DNA from: Treponema sp. UBA4267
GTDB lineage: Bacteria > Spirochaetota > Spirochaetia > Treponematales > Treponemataceae
DNA length: 64,000 nucleotides
NCBI GenBank assembly: GCA_002395155.1
Contig: DGWD01000034.1
Location: forward strand, 66,838 to 130,837
Reading direction: 5' to 3'
Shown: piece after piece, positions 25,239 through 33,653 of the stretch
How positions within the stretch are numbered: position 1 is the first letter of the stretch
How the letters are laid out: each line of letters begins with the position of its first letter
Made by a program: the position numbers and the translations under genes
The notes under the pieces: generated by a model
Database searches by the model: none
The model's input: only the letters and a program-made list of their open reading frames with translations
What the model was told of the DNA's origin: nothing

Positions 25239-26165
25239 TTATTTTTTACGAATATTTAATTCGTTCATTAATCTTATCACATAAGTCCTTTGGATTCCAA
25301 GTATCTGGGCAGTTTTAGTTTGGTTCCAGCCATTTTCTTCCAGAATCTTTGTTACATATTCCTTCTTAAAAAGGTCTACAGCAGACTTTAATGATTTATC
25401 ATCCAACTCAGTTTCAATAGGAGAAAAATTCTCTACAGAAGCTTCTGATTCCAGTCCTAAATCAACAGCCTTTATCACCGGCTCCTGACCAACAATGAAT
25501 GCCCTCTGTACAGAATTAATTAATTCATCCGCATTACCTAACCAAAAATGATTAAGCATTGCTTCCTTTGCAGCTTCAGAAAAAGAAGTAAACTTATATC
25601 CAGATTTTTTTGCAAAATTTTGTAAATAACTTTCTGCCAAAGGAATAATATCTTCCTTTCTTTGTCTTAAAGGCAAAATGTTCAAAACAATTGCATTTAA
25701 TCTGTAGTATAAATCTGGTAAAAATTTACCGCTATTTACTTTTTCTTCCAAGGATGATTCAACAGAACAAATAACCTTTAAATCCATTCCCTTTTGGCCC
25801 GTAGCTTTAATCAGATCCAAAAAAGTCTTCTGAAGGATAACAGGCATTTCATCTACAAAACTTACAAATAAAGTAATTCTTTGTTTATAAGCTATAAGTT
25901 TATTTACAGTATCAAAAGCTTCCAGTATCTGATTTTGATTAAAGGATTTACAATTTACTTCAAAGAAATATCCAAAACTTTTAGCAATTGAAAAATGAAT
26001 ATGCTGAGCTATCAAACGCTTACCAGAACCTCTTTCTCCAATTAACAAAACTGAAGAATTATTTGTGGAAAGAGTCTGAATTAAGGCTGTTATTTCTTTT
26101 GTAAAAGAACTTTCTCCTACAAAAGCTACAATTTTTTTATTCATTCTGTTTAAAAGTAAACGCAT
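25239..26165 (-). CDS. AAA+/Fis protein resembling a sigma-54 activator but without the GAFTGA loop
   Basis: The 308 residues have a sigma-54-activator-like AAA+ core: Walker A GERGSGKR (43-50), a Walker B-like strand ending FVDEM, and the sensor region LPDLYYRLNAIVLNILPLRQRKEDI. A C-terminal Fis-type helix-turn-helix follows (NGWNQTKTAQILGIQRTYV). The stretch that should hold GAFTGA, between VNCKSF and the Walker B strand, is short and lacks it. This protein probably cannot remodel sigma-54 polymerase in the usual way. There is no receiver domain. The start at 26165 is preferred for AAAGGA six bases upstream. It follows the rpsA terminator. Confidence 0.8.
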   Translation of the reverse strand: MRLLLNRMNKKIVAFVGESSFTKEITALIQTLSTNNSSVLLIGERGSGKRLIAQHIHFSIAKSFGYFFEVNCKSFNQNQILEAFDTVNKLIAYKQRITLFVSFVDEMPVILQKTFLDLIKATGQKGMDLKVICSVESSLEEKVNSGKFLPDLYYRLNAIVLNILPLRQRKEDIIPLAESYLQNFAKKSGYKFTSFSEAAKEAMLNHFWLGNADELINSVQRAFIVGQEPVIKAVDLGLESEASVENFSPIETELDDKSLKSAVDLFKKEYVTKILEENGWNQTKTAQILGIQRTYVIRLMNELNIRKK

Positions 26166-26199
26166 TGTCTGTCCTTTAAACATACAATGCGTTCAAACT

Positions 26200-26232
26200 T
26201 AAAAAAGTGGTCTGGAAATCCCAAACCACTTT
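26200..26232 (-). terminator. Terminator of rpsA
   Basis: Minus strand AAAGTGGT pairs with ACCACTTT, with further GG-CC pairing inside, then a T-tract. It begins a few bases after the rpsA stop. Confidence 0.75.
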
Positions 26233-26237
26233 CCTGT

Positions 26238-27953
26238 TTAGTCATTCTTCTGTGATTTAATCATATCACCAAGAGTGAAAGCTCCATCGTCATTATCGTT
26301 TGAAGTTGACATATACTGTGAAATTTCATCACGCTGCTGCTTTCTCTTGTATTCGCGTACAGAGAATGCAACCTGTTCCTTTTCAACTTTTACATCAACA
26401 ACGAAAACGTTGATTTTGTCTCCAACCTTGTATTTTGTTACAGCTTCTTCAAAAGGAACATCCTTTTCTTCGCTGAGGTTAGCCTTGTTTACAAGACCTT
26501 CAATTCCATTTGGAGCTTTTACAAATACACCAAAATCTGTAATAGAAGTAATTTCTCCTTCTAATGTAGAACCTGGTTTGTATTCTTCTGCAAATGCCTT
26601 CCAAGGATTATCAGTAAGCTGTTTAATTCCAACCCTAATTCTGTGAGTTTCTGGATCACATTCAATTACAACTACTTCAACTTCCTGATCTACAGCCAAT
26701 TCGCTACCTGGATGTTTTACTTTCTTTGTCCAAGAAATATCATCTGCATGAAGGAAACCGTCGATACCATCTTCAAGAGAAACAAAAGCACCAATGTTAG
26801 TTACTTTTACAACTTTTCCCTTTACTTTTGTACCTACTGGATATTTTTCAGAAATCTTTTCCCATGGATTTTCAGTAGCCTGTTTGAAACCAAGAGAAAC
26901 ACGTCCTTCCTGAATATCATATCCAAGAATCATTGCTTCAACTTCCTGACCAACAGAAACCATATCTTCTGGCTTGTTTACTTTCTTTGTCCAAGAGAAT
27001 TCACTGATATGAACAAGACCTTCAATTCCTTCTTCAAGTTCAACAAATGCACCGAATTCAGTAAGTTTTGTAACCTTACCCTTTACGATATCATTTAAAT
27101 GATATTTTTCTTCGAAATGAATCCAAGGATCTTCTGTAAAGTGTTTCAATGAAAGATTAATTCTCTTTTCATCCTGATCAAGGCGGATAACCTTAAGTTC
27201 GATTTCCTGACCTTTCTTTACAAAATCCTTTGGACGAGCTACGTGTCCCCAGCTCATATCATTGATGTGAAGAAGACCATCAAAGCCTCCCAAATCAATA
27301 AATGCACCGAAACTTGTAAAACTCTTAACTGTACCTTTTACTGTATCTCCAATCTGAGTATTAGCGAAGAAAGCTTCACGTTTTGCATCAATCTGTTCTT
27401 CCAAATACTTACGACGATTAACAACAGGATTAAGTTTATTATCTGAATAAAGACGTTCAATATAGAACTTTGATTTCAAACCAAGTAATGATTCTGGCTT
27501 TTCAATTTTTTCTGAATCAGCCTGACTAATTGGCAAGAAAGCTGCACGGTCAATACCAAGATTTACTTCGTAACCGCTCTTTACTACCTTAGAAATTGTA
27601 CCATCAACTGGAGTCTTATCCTTCCATGCGGCCTGAATTTCTTTCAAATAACGTTTTGAATCAGCCTTCTTTTTTGACAATACAGGACCATTTGCATTGT
27701 ATCCTGATAAATAAGCCTGAACCTTATCCCCTTCTTTCGGCAGATCACCTGCGAACTCCTCTGTAGGGATTAAACCTTCTGATTTGTCTCCAATGTCAAC
27801 GTAAACATAATCATTTGTAACTTGAACTACTGTTCCATCTACTAACTGACCTGCCTGAGGTGCATTGAATTCTTTCAGAGATTCCTCTAATTGTGCCTGA
27901 AAGTCTCCCTTGGAGTTCTGGGCAACTTCCTTTTCCACTTCCATTTCTTCCAT
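26238..27953 (-). CDS. rpsA: 30S ribosomal protein S1
   Basis: Six S1 RNA-binding repeats are visible, starting near residues 36, 113, 200, 285, 373 and 460 (for example GTVKSFTSFGAFIDLGGFDG and GKVTKLTEFGAFVELEEGIEG). At 571 residues it has full Gram-negative S1 length. It binds mRNA leaders and helps start translation on structured or SD-poor messages. It follows cmk by 15 bases with AAAGG upstream, the classic cmk-rpsA pairing. Because many operon heads here seem leaderless, S1 may be dispensable for those, but that is inference. Confidence 0.97.
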   Translation of the reverse strand: MEEMEVEKEVAQNSKGDFQAQLEESLKEFNAPQAGQLVDGTVVQVTNDYVYVDIGDKSEGLIPTEEFAGDLPKEGDKVQAYLSGYNANGPVLSKKKADSKRYLKEIQAAWKDKTPVDGTISKVVKSGYEVNLGIDRAAFLPISQADSEKIEKPESLLGLKSKFYIERLYSDNKLNPVVNRRKYLEEQIDAKREAFFANTQIGDTVKGTVKSFTSFGAFIDLGGFDGLLHINDMSWGHVARPKDFVKKGQEIELKVIRLDQDEKRINLSLKHFTEDPWIHFEEKYHLNDIVKGKVTKLTEFGAFVELEEGIEGLVHISEFSWTKKVNKPEDMVSVGQEVEAMILGYDIQEGRVSLGFKQATENPWEKISEKYPVGTKVKGKVVKVTNIGAFVSLEDGIDGFLHADDISWTKKVKHPGSELAVDQEVEVVVIECDPETHRIRVGIKQLTDNPWKAFAEEYKPGSTLEGEITSITDFGVFVKAPNGIEGLVNKANLSEEKDVPFEEAVTKYKVGDKINVFVVDVKVEKEQVAFSVREYKRKQQRDEISQYMSTSNDNDDGAFTLGDMIKSQKND

Positions 27954-27968
27954 TGTAAAACCTTTATT

Positions 27969-28601
27969 TTATGAAATTTGTTTAAATATTATCTCACAAA
28001 CCTTATCTATCGTCAAGTTCGAGGTATCGATATATAAGGCATCGGGAGCTATCTTAAGAGCACCTTCTTTCTTATTTTTATCAATATTATCTCTTTCTAT
28101 AATAGATTGTTTGATTTCTTCCAGCGTCATATTGCTTACACCCTGATCAAAACGCCTCTGGGCTCTAACATCAGGATTTGCATCAAGATAAATTTTATGT
28201 TCAGCATTTGGGAAAACTACAGTGGTCATATCACGACCTTCACAAACAATGCTAAGTGATTTTGTAATCTCCCTCATCAGGCTATTTACATAATGTCGCA
28301 AAGGAACAATAGCACTTACCTGAGCTACATTTTTTGCAACTCTATCATCATGCAAATGCTCAGTAACATCTTTTCCATTTAAGATGAAATGACTTTCTTT
28401 TGTATATTCAAGCTTCTGTTCTTTGCAAAAGGCAAGAGTTTTTTCTTCATCCTTGTAGTCCAGACCTTCATCTAGAATTGCAATTGTGAACGCCCTGTAA
28501 AAGCCCCCGCTATTCAAAAAAGTAATATTAAGTTTTTCTGCTATTATTTTAGCAATGGTACTTTTTCCAGTTCCAGCTGGCCCATCAATTGCAACTATCA
28601 T
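27969..28601 (-). CDS. cmk: Cytidylate kinase
   Basis: Phosphorylates CMP and dCMP. The 210 residues include P-loop GPAGTGKST at the N-terminus, FLNSGGFYRAF (the TGAMYRA-equivalent segment), CEGRDMTTVVFP and RAQRRFDQG. It has a strong GGAGG ribosome-binding site and lies between the pseudouridine synthase gene and rpsA. The GG in NSGGFYR replaces the commoner GAMYR, a mild divergence. Confidence 0.94.
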   Translation of the reverse strand: MIVAIDGPAGTGKSTIAKIIAEKLNITFLNSGGFYRAFTIAILDEGLDYKDEEKTLAFCKEQKLEYTKESHFILNGKDVTEHLHDDRVAKNVAQVSAIVPLRHYVNSLMREITKSLSIVCEGRDMTTVVFPNAEHKIYLDANPDVRAQRRFDQGVSNMTLEEIKQSIIERDNIDKNKKEGALKIAPDALYIDTSNLTIDKVCEIIFKQIS

Positions 28602-28610
28602 AAAGACCTC

Positions 28611-29384
28611 CTATTTGCAAAGCTTTAACAGTCCTTTTACTTCTATATCAGTTAAATCTCTTGAATCTCCTGGCTTCAAATCATCTAAATTAACGTTTCC
28701 AATTCTTACGCGAACCAGTGATTTTGTTCCTATATTTTGTGATTCAAGGACGGTTCGAATTTCACGGTTTTTACCTTCTATCAAAACTATCTTAATCTTT
28801 CTTGACTTCAAAATCTGGCATCGAATACATTTGTAAAAAACACCCTCTACCCTAATCCCTTTTTCAAAACGTGCAGGAAAACCTTCTGGAATATCCTGAC
28901 TAGTTTCTACTATATATTCCTTCTCCAATTGACTAGAAGGGTGAGATAATTTTGCTGCAAATTCTCCATCATTTGTAAAGATAATCATACCTTTACTGTA
29001 CATATCAAGGCGACCTACATTATAAAGTCTTTCAGAATATTTATCCTTGAGTAAATCAGCAGCAACAGCTCTACCTTTTTCATCTGAAGATGAACAAACA
29101 AAACCTGCAGGTTTATTTAATAAAACATAACGTTTTTTACTTTCCAGCTGGATTTTTTTATCATCAACAGTAACCAGATCTTTATCACTTACTTTTGTAC
29201 CTAAAGTTGTTACAAGCTGACCATTTACCTTTACACGACCATCTAGAATTATTTGTTCCGAAGCACGTCGACTTGCAAGGCCACAATGAGCTAAATAAGT
29301 CTGGAGTCGGATTTCTTCTTTTTCTGTGTTTTTTTCAATTTTTTGATTATGATTAGCGGGCAAGTTCGAATCTCTCCTGTTCAT
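28611..29384 (-). CDS. 23S rRNA pseudouridine synthase, RluB/RsuA family
   Basis: Isomerises specific uridines in rRNA. An S4 RNA-binding domain (RLQTYLAHCGLASRRASEQII) is followed by the catalytic domain. The active-site aspartate lies in GRLDMYSKGMIIFTND and the C-terminal motif is KNREIRTVLES. The exact target cannot be told from sequence. The gene overlaps scpB. ATG at 29384 is listed, but a TTG at 29363 has a better-placed AGGAGA and may be the true start. It belongs to the scpA-scpB-rluB-cmk cluster also common in Firmicutes. Confidence 0.88.
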   Translation of the reverse strand: MNRRDSNLPANHNQKIEKNTEKEEIRLQTYLAHCGLASRRASEQIILDGRVKVNGQLVTTLGTKVSDKDLVTVDDKKIQLESKKRYVLLNKPAGFVCSSSDEKGRAVAADLLKDKYSERLYNVGRLDMYSKGMIIFTNDGEFAAKLSHPSSQLEKEYIVETSQDIPEGFPARFEKGIRVEGVFYKCIRCQILKSRKIKIVLIEGKNREIRTVLESQNIGTKSLVRVRIGNVNLDDLKPGDSRDLTDIEVKGLLKLCK

Positions 29385-29892
29385 CTTCGTCAAGTTTTGG
29401 AAGTTCTGCAATTGAATTCAGACGGAAAAGTTTTAAGAATTCTTTTGTTGTTCCAAATAAAGTTGGACGACCAGGAGCTTCTTTTTTTCCTACTTCTTTA
29501 ATAAGATTTCTGTCAATTAAAAGACGAATCATATTATCTACACCAACCCCACGTATTTGTTCAATTTCTGCACGAGTGATTGGTTGAGAATATGCAATAA
29601 TAGCAAGGGTTTCCATTGCAGATTTAGAAAGACGACCTTCCCTTTTTGAACCATAAAATTCTTTCAAAACATCCCAATATTCTTTTTTAGGACAAAGACA
29701 CCAGCCTCCAGTAATCATTGCTAATTCAATACCGCAATCATCTGAAGCATACTTTTCCTTCAGCTTTTCAAGGCATTTTTCTACAACTTCTTCTGAAAGC
29801 TGAGCTTTATTTGAAAGAACTTTTGTTGTTAATGGTTCGCTTTCCAAAAATAAAATTGTTTCGCAAAGGGCTGTTTCTTTGTTAAAATCCAT
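29353..29892 (-). CDS. scpB: Segregation and condensation protein B
   Basis: Winged-helix partner of ScpA and Smc in the bacterial condensin. The 179 residues show two winged-helix modules and the conserved segment ETLAIIAYSQPITRAEIEQIRGVGVD, then GRPTLFGTTKEFL, diagnostic for ScpB. GAGGAT lies ahead of the ATG. It follows scpA by 65 bases and overlaps the start of the pseudouridine synthase gene. smc is not in the window. Confidence 0.95.
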   Translation of the reverse strand: MDFNKETALCETILFLESEPLTTKVLSNKAQLSEEVVEKCLEKLKEKYASDDCGIELAMITGGWCLCPKKEYWDVLKEFYGSKREGRLSKSAMETLAIIAYSQPITRAEIEQIRGVGVDNMIRLLIDRNLIKEVGKKEAPGRPTLFGTTKEFLKLFRLNSIAELPKLDEDEQERFELAR

Positions 29893-29957
29893 TTTTTATG
29901 ATCCTCTAGTTATGGCAAATACATGCTGCCTCTTAGATTTGATTTAGATTATAAGGT

Positions 29958-30764
29958 TTAGTTTGATGTTAATTCATCTTCACTTGGAATATAGCCATTA
30001 TTATCTTGTCTGGCGCATATTTTTATATCACCAAAAAGTTTATTTTGGAAGATGGTTATCATCTTAAATTTTACAGCTTCAAGTATAGCCATAAAAGCAC
30101 AAATTACATCCATTTCATTTCCAGGACGAGTTAGCAAATCTGTAAAAAGGCACTCTTTTTTATCTTCAAGAAGTTCATTCATAAGAGTTATTTTTTCGTT
30201 TACCGAAATTTCCTCATACATATTCAAAATCTTTTCATTTGAATACTGATGCATGATTGATTTGAAAACTTCCTGCATTTTCTGCAAAAGTTCCCAGGTA
30301 TCTACTTCTTCCCACTCCTGGTCAGATTCATCAAACGGCAAAACCCTCTGAATCTTTTTACGTTCAAAGTTCCATTCAGAATCATCTTCCTTTTCTTCCA
30401 TAAGAGATGATAGCGTTTTAAATTTCTGATATTCAATCAGTTTATCTACAAGTTCCTGACGAGGATCTTCTTCATCTTCATCATCATAAGCAACTTCTAC
30501 AGGCAGGAGCATACGGCTTTTTATGTAAATTAATTTGGCAGCCCAACTATAAAATTCCGACAAATCTCCCAAATCGGTCTGCACTGCAAAATCCAGATAT
30601 TCCAGATATTGTTCTGTAATCTGTGCAATAGGAATATCATAAATATTTACTTTACTTTCACGAATTAAAGTCCATAGTAAATCAAGAGGACCTTCAAATT
30701 CTCCAGCTCTGTACTTATGTTTTACTGCTGTTTTAGCGGAATCGTTTGTTTCAATCTGTTCCAT
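29958..30764 (-). CDS. scpA: Segregation and condensation protein A
   Basis: Kleisin subunit that bridges Smc heads. The 268 residues start with the typical FEGPLDLLWTLIRESKVNIYDIPIAQITEQYL, and continue with AAKLIYIKSRMLLP. A long acidic linker (DDEDEEDPRQE) and a C-terminal winged helix follow. AAGGTGG lies upstream of ATG. It follows folK by 32 bases. Its position between recA-folK and scpB-cmk places chromosome organisation and repair genes in one transcript. Confidence 0.94.
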   Translation of the reverse strand: MEQIETNDSAKTAVKHKYRAGEFEGPLDLLWTLIRESKVNIYDIPIAQITEQYLEYLDFAVQTDLGDLSEFYSWAAKLIYIKSRMLLPVEVAYDDEDEEDPRQELVDKLIEYQKFKTLSSLMEEKEDDSEWNFERKKIQRVLPFDESDQEWEEVDTWELLQKMQEVFKSIMHQYSNEKILNMYEEISVNEKITLMNELLEDKKECLFTDLLTRPGNEMDVICAFMAILEAVKFKMITIFQNKLFGDIKICARQDNNGYIPSEDELTSN

Positions 30765-30796
30765 CTTCTGCCACCTTGTAGGAATAAGGAAGTGAT

Positions 30797-31309
30797 TTAT
30801 AGAAGTTTTTCTATGTCATCAGCCTTTCCCTCTTTCTCTAATTTTAAGAGGCATGCTGAATATTTCTTCCTTATTAATTCATCGGCAGAATCTTTTAAAA
30901 TCTCAATAGCAGGAACTAAAACAAAAGCTCTTTCTTCCATTCTAACATGTGGAATTTGAAGAATTGGATCCGAAATTGTATCATCCCCAAAAAGTTCTAT
31001 ATCAATATCAAGAGAACGTGGCCCAAAACGAATTTCTTTATCTCGGTCCCTTCCATACTTAGCTTCAATTAAATTAATTTTTTTTAGGAATTCAAAAGGA
31101 TCAGTCTTATTGTCAACATAGCCAAGAGCAGCCATATTATAAAAATCATCCTGATCTTCAACATACATTGCCTTGGTTCTATAAACAGATGAAAAGACAC
31201 AATCTTTCATAATCAAAGCGAGCTCCTCTCTCGCAAAAGAAAGGAGCTCTAATGAAGAATGACCTTTATATGTCTTATTAGAACCTAACCCCAATAACAC
31301 TCGTTTCAT
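30797..31309 (-). CDS. folK: 2-amino-4-hydroxy-6-hydroxymethyldihydropteridine pyrophosphokinase
   Basis: Transfers pyrophosphate from ATP to the pterin in folate synthesis. The 170 residues contain LLGLGSNKTYKG at the start, SSVYRTKAMYVEDQDDFYNMA, and the catalytic FGPRSLDIDIELFGD, followed by IPHVRMEERAFVLVP. The ATG at 31309 has no clear Shine-Dalgarno. It lies 32 bases after recA and may depend on upstream translation. No folP or folB neighbours are present. Confidence 0.94.
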   Translation of the reverse strand: MKRVLLGLGSNKTYKGHSSLELLSFAREELALIMKDCVFSSVYRTKAMYVEDQDDFYNMAALGYVDNKTDPFEFLKKINLIEAKYGRDRDKEIRFGPRSLDIDIELFGDDTISDPILQIPHVRMEERAFVLVPAIEILKDSADELIRKKYSACLLKLEKEGKADDIEKLL

Positions 31310-31341
31310 AAACAAAGGTATCTGTTTCTAAATAGCAAAAT

Positions 31342-32460
31342 TTACTCTTCAAGAGTTTTATCATCGGACTTTTCAGTCTTTTTAGATAATTTCTTTTCTT
31401 TTTCAGCTACAGAATTTCCCTCTTTATCTTTCAAAACCTGTCCTGGAAAAACTTCAGCACGAATCTTTGCTTCAATTTCTGCTGCAAGGTCTTTATTCTG
31501 TTCAATAAAAGTAACAGCATTTTCCTTACCCTGCCCGATCTTCTCTTCGCCCATGTTATACCAGGCTCCACGTTTATCAATTATTCCGTGTTTTACAGCA
31601 GAATCAAGCAAACTAGCAGAAGCAGAAATACCTTTTCCAAAGTAAATATCAAGTTCACACTTTCTAAATGGGGGTGCAACTTTATTTTTTACAATCTTTA
31701 CTCTGACACGGTTTCCAACTGCATCTTCGTCACCTTTACCATCAATTGTTTCAATTCGGCGAATATCAAGTCGAACAGATGAATAAAACTTCAAAGCCTG
31801 TCCACCAGTAGTAGTTTCCGGATTACCAAACATTACACCAATTTTCATACGAATCTGATTGATGAAAATTACAATACAATTTGATTTTCCAATAATAGCA
31901 GTAAGTTTACGCAAAGCCTGACTCATAAGACGTGCCTGCATACCCATTACAGCATCACCCATTTCGCCTTCAATTTCCTTTTCAGGAGTCAAAGCCGCAA
32001 CAGAATCGACAACGACAATATCAACAGCACCACTTCTTACTAAATTTTCAGTGATTTCAAGGGCCTGTTCACCAGTATCTGGCTGCGAAACCCACAACTC
32101 ATCAATATTTACGCCAAGGTTTTTAGCATAAACTGGATCCAAAGCATGCTCTGCATCAACAAACGCAGCAACACCACCCAATTTCTGAGCTTCGGCAATT
32201 GCATGTAAAGCTAATGTAGTCTTACCTGAACTTTCAGGACCAAACATTTCAATAACTCTACCACGTGGATAACCTCCAATTCCAAGTGCTTCATCAAGCA
32301 GAATAGAACCAGAAGGAATCACATTGATTCCAGCAGTATCGGCTTTATCACCGAGTTTCATAATAGCTCCCTGCCCAAACTGTTTTTCAATCTGCAGGCG
32401 AGCAGCCTCAAGGGCCTTCATTTTTTCCGAAGTATCCATCGAATCAATAGAACTAGACAT
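31342..32460 (-). CDS. recA: Recombinase RecA
   Basis: Strand-exchange ATPase for recombination and the SOS response. The 372 residues carry Walker A GPESSGKTT, the L1/L2 loops (GMQARLMSQALRKL, GNPETTTGGQALKFYSS) and VNIDELWVSQPD. The C-terminal tail is lysine- and glutamate-rich. ATG at 32460 is preceded by AAGGTGG; a GTG three codons earlier is too close to the upstream GGAGG. I looked for a LexA-type palindrome in the 95-base leader and saw none I could defend. Confidence 0.97.
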   Translation of the reverse strand: MSSSIDSMDTSEKMKALEAARLQIEKQFGQGAIMKLGDKADTAGINVIPSGSILLDEALGIGGYPRGRVIEMFGPESSGKTTLALHAIAEAQKLGGVAAFVDAEHALDPVYAKNLGVNIDELWVSQPDTGEQALEITENLVRSGAVDIVVVDSVAALTPEKEIEGEMGDAVMGMQARLMSQALRKLTAIIGKSNCIVIFINQIRMKIGVMFGNPETTTGGQALKFYSSVRLDIRRIETIDGKGDEDAVGNRVRVKIVKNKVAPPFRKCELDIYFGKGISASASLLDSAVKHGIIDKRGAWYNMGEEKIGQGKENAVTFIEQNKDLAAEIEAKIRAEVFPGQVLKDKEGNSVAEKEKKLSKKTEKSDDKTLEE

Positions 32461-32555
32461 ATAAGCCACCTTCCTCCCGTATATAATATGGCCTCGATTT
32501 GACTATTTTTACCAAATTTTTAAAAAAAATTTCAAAATTTTCTTAAAAAAAATGA

Positions 32556-33647
32556 TTATTTATGTACGCTTTGATAAACAGCACGACCTTTTAAGCAAAG
32601 TCTACCATCTTCAACAACTATTTTACCAAGAATTCTAACAAATTGACTACCATCCAGAATTGGAGTTGAATCAAACTTTACAGTTACAGTTCCTTCATAA
32701 CGAGATAAAGAATCATCACCAACAATTAAATCACAAGAATAACTTCCGTTTTCGTAAGTTTGAGCATTAGATATTTTTCCGCCCCAATTAACCCAGCAAT
32801 CAAGATATAGAATATAATTTTCAAGAACATCTGAACAAGTTGGAACATCCCTTATAGTGTCAAAATCAGGAATTTCCAAATATCCCATTAAAGTAGTTGC
32901 CTTCTGTTTTATTGAAAGACTTGCATTTGAATTTAAAAGATAATTAATCTCTATCTGAGCTGCATTATCTCTATGATTCTGAAAATACTGAATTGCATTA
33001 TTATATTTTTTTGTAATTTCTTTACTTGTGAATACAAATTTGTAGGATTGAGTTGTTAAATCTTCTTCTTTTGCATCTGACTTTTCTTCACTTGTAAGTT
33101 CAATTTTAGAAAGATCAGCTCTTGTCCCTGTATAAGTTTTGTTTTTTGGGAATATAAAAATAGCAACAAGAACTCCAACAAAACAGGCTAGTATTGGAAA
33201 AAGAATAGCAAGCACTTTATTAGGATTGAAACCGAGAGGTGGATAAAACTGTTCAATTCGCCCCGTATCAACCCAACGACAAATTGTATCATAATCACCA
33301 TGAATTCTTATAAATTCCATAGCTTGTTCTGCAGTTTTATTCAAAGGTTCGTTTTCTTTTATTTCAAGATAATATTGAAGAGCTCTTGCAGTATCTCCTC
33401 TTCTAAGAAAAATTGCTGCCTGCCCTAACAAAAGTCTGGTATCAGTAAGTTTAATTCTGCGTGCCAGCTGAAAATATGATGATGAAGCTCCTACATCACC
33501 TACATAGAGACAAGCAATTCCCAATGTAAGATAGTATTCAAAATTTCCTTCATAAACATCAGCACGAGCTTCCAGACGTTTAATCGCAGTTGCAAAATGA
33601 CGTCTGCGCATATCCTGACTTGCAAGAGTAAGCACATCTTTAGTCAT
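32556..33647 (-). CDS. TPR protein with one transmembrane segment (363 aa)
   Basis: The N-terminal 120 residues form TPR-like helical pairs (FEYYLTLGIACLYVGDVGAS, RGDTARALQYYLEIKENEPL). A proline-rich turn and one membrane helix (about residues 146-168) follow, then a C-terminal domain of about 190 residues that is beta-rich at its end (SRYEGTVTVKFDSTPILDGS). It probably links cytoplasmic and periplasmic partners. No named family is recognised. It begins just after the 480-residue lipoprotein gene and is followed by recA. Confidence 0.7.
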   Translation of the reverse strand: MTKDVLTLASQDMRRRHFATAIKRLEARADVYEGNFEYYLTLGIACLYVGDVGASSSYFQLARRIKLTDTRLLLGQAAIFLRRGDTARALQYYLEIKENEPLNKTAEQAMEFIRIHGDYDTICRWVDTGRIEQFYPPLGFNPNKVLAILFPILACFVGVLVAIFIFPKNKTYTGTRADLSKIELTSEEKSDAKEEDLTTQSYKFVFTSKEITKKYNNAIQYFQNHRDNAAQIEINYLLNSNASLSIKQKATTLMGYLEIPDFDTIRDVPTCSDVLENYILYLDCWVNWGGKISNAQTYENGSYSCDLIVGDDSLSRYEGTVTVKFDSTPILDGSQFVRILGKIVVEDGRLCLKGRAVYQSVHK

Positions 33648-33653
33648 ATACTT

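Noticed and set aside
26643..27098. A 151-codon plus-strand frame opposite rpsA
   Set aside because: Antisense to the S1 repeats; the repeated look of the product mirrors the repeats of rpsA itself.
32461..32555. LexA/SOS box upstream of recA
   Set aside because: The region is AT-rich with many short palindromes by chance; no spaced dyad stood out.
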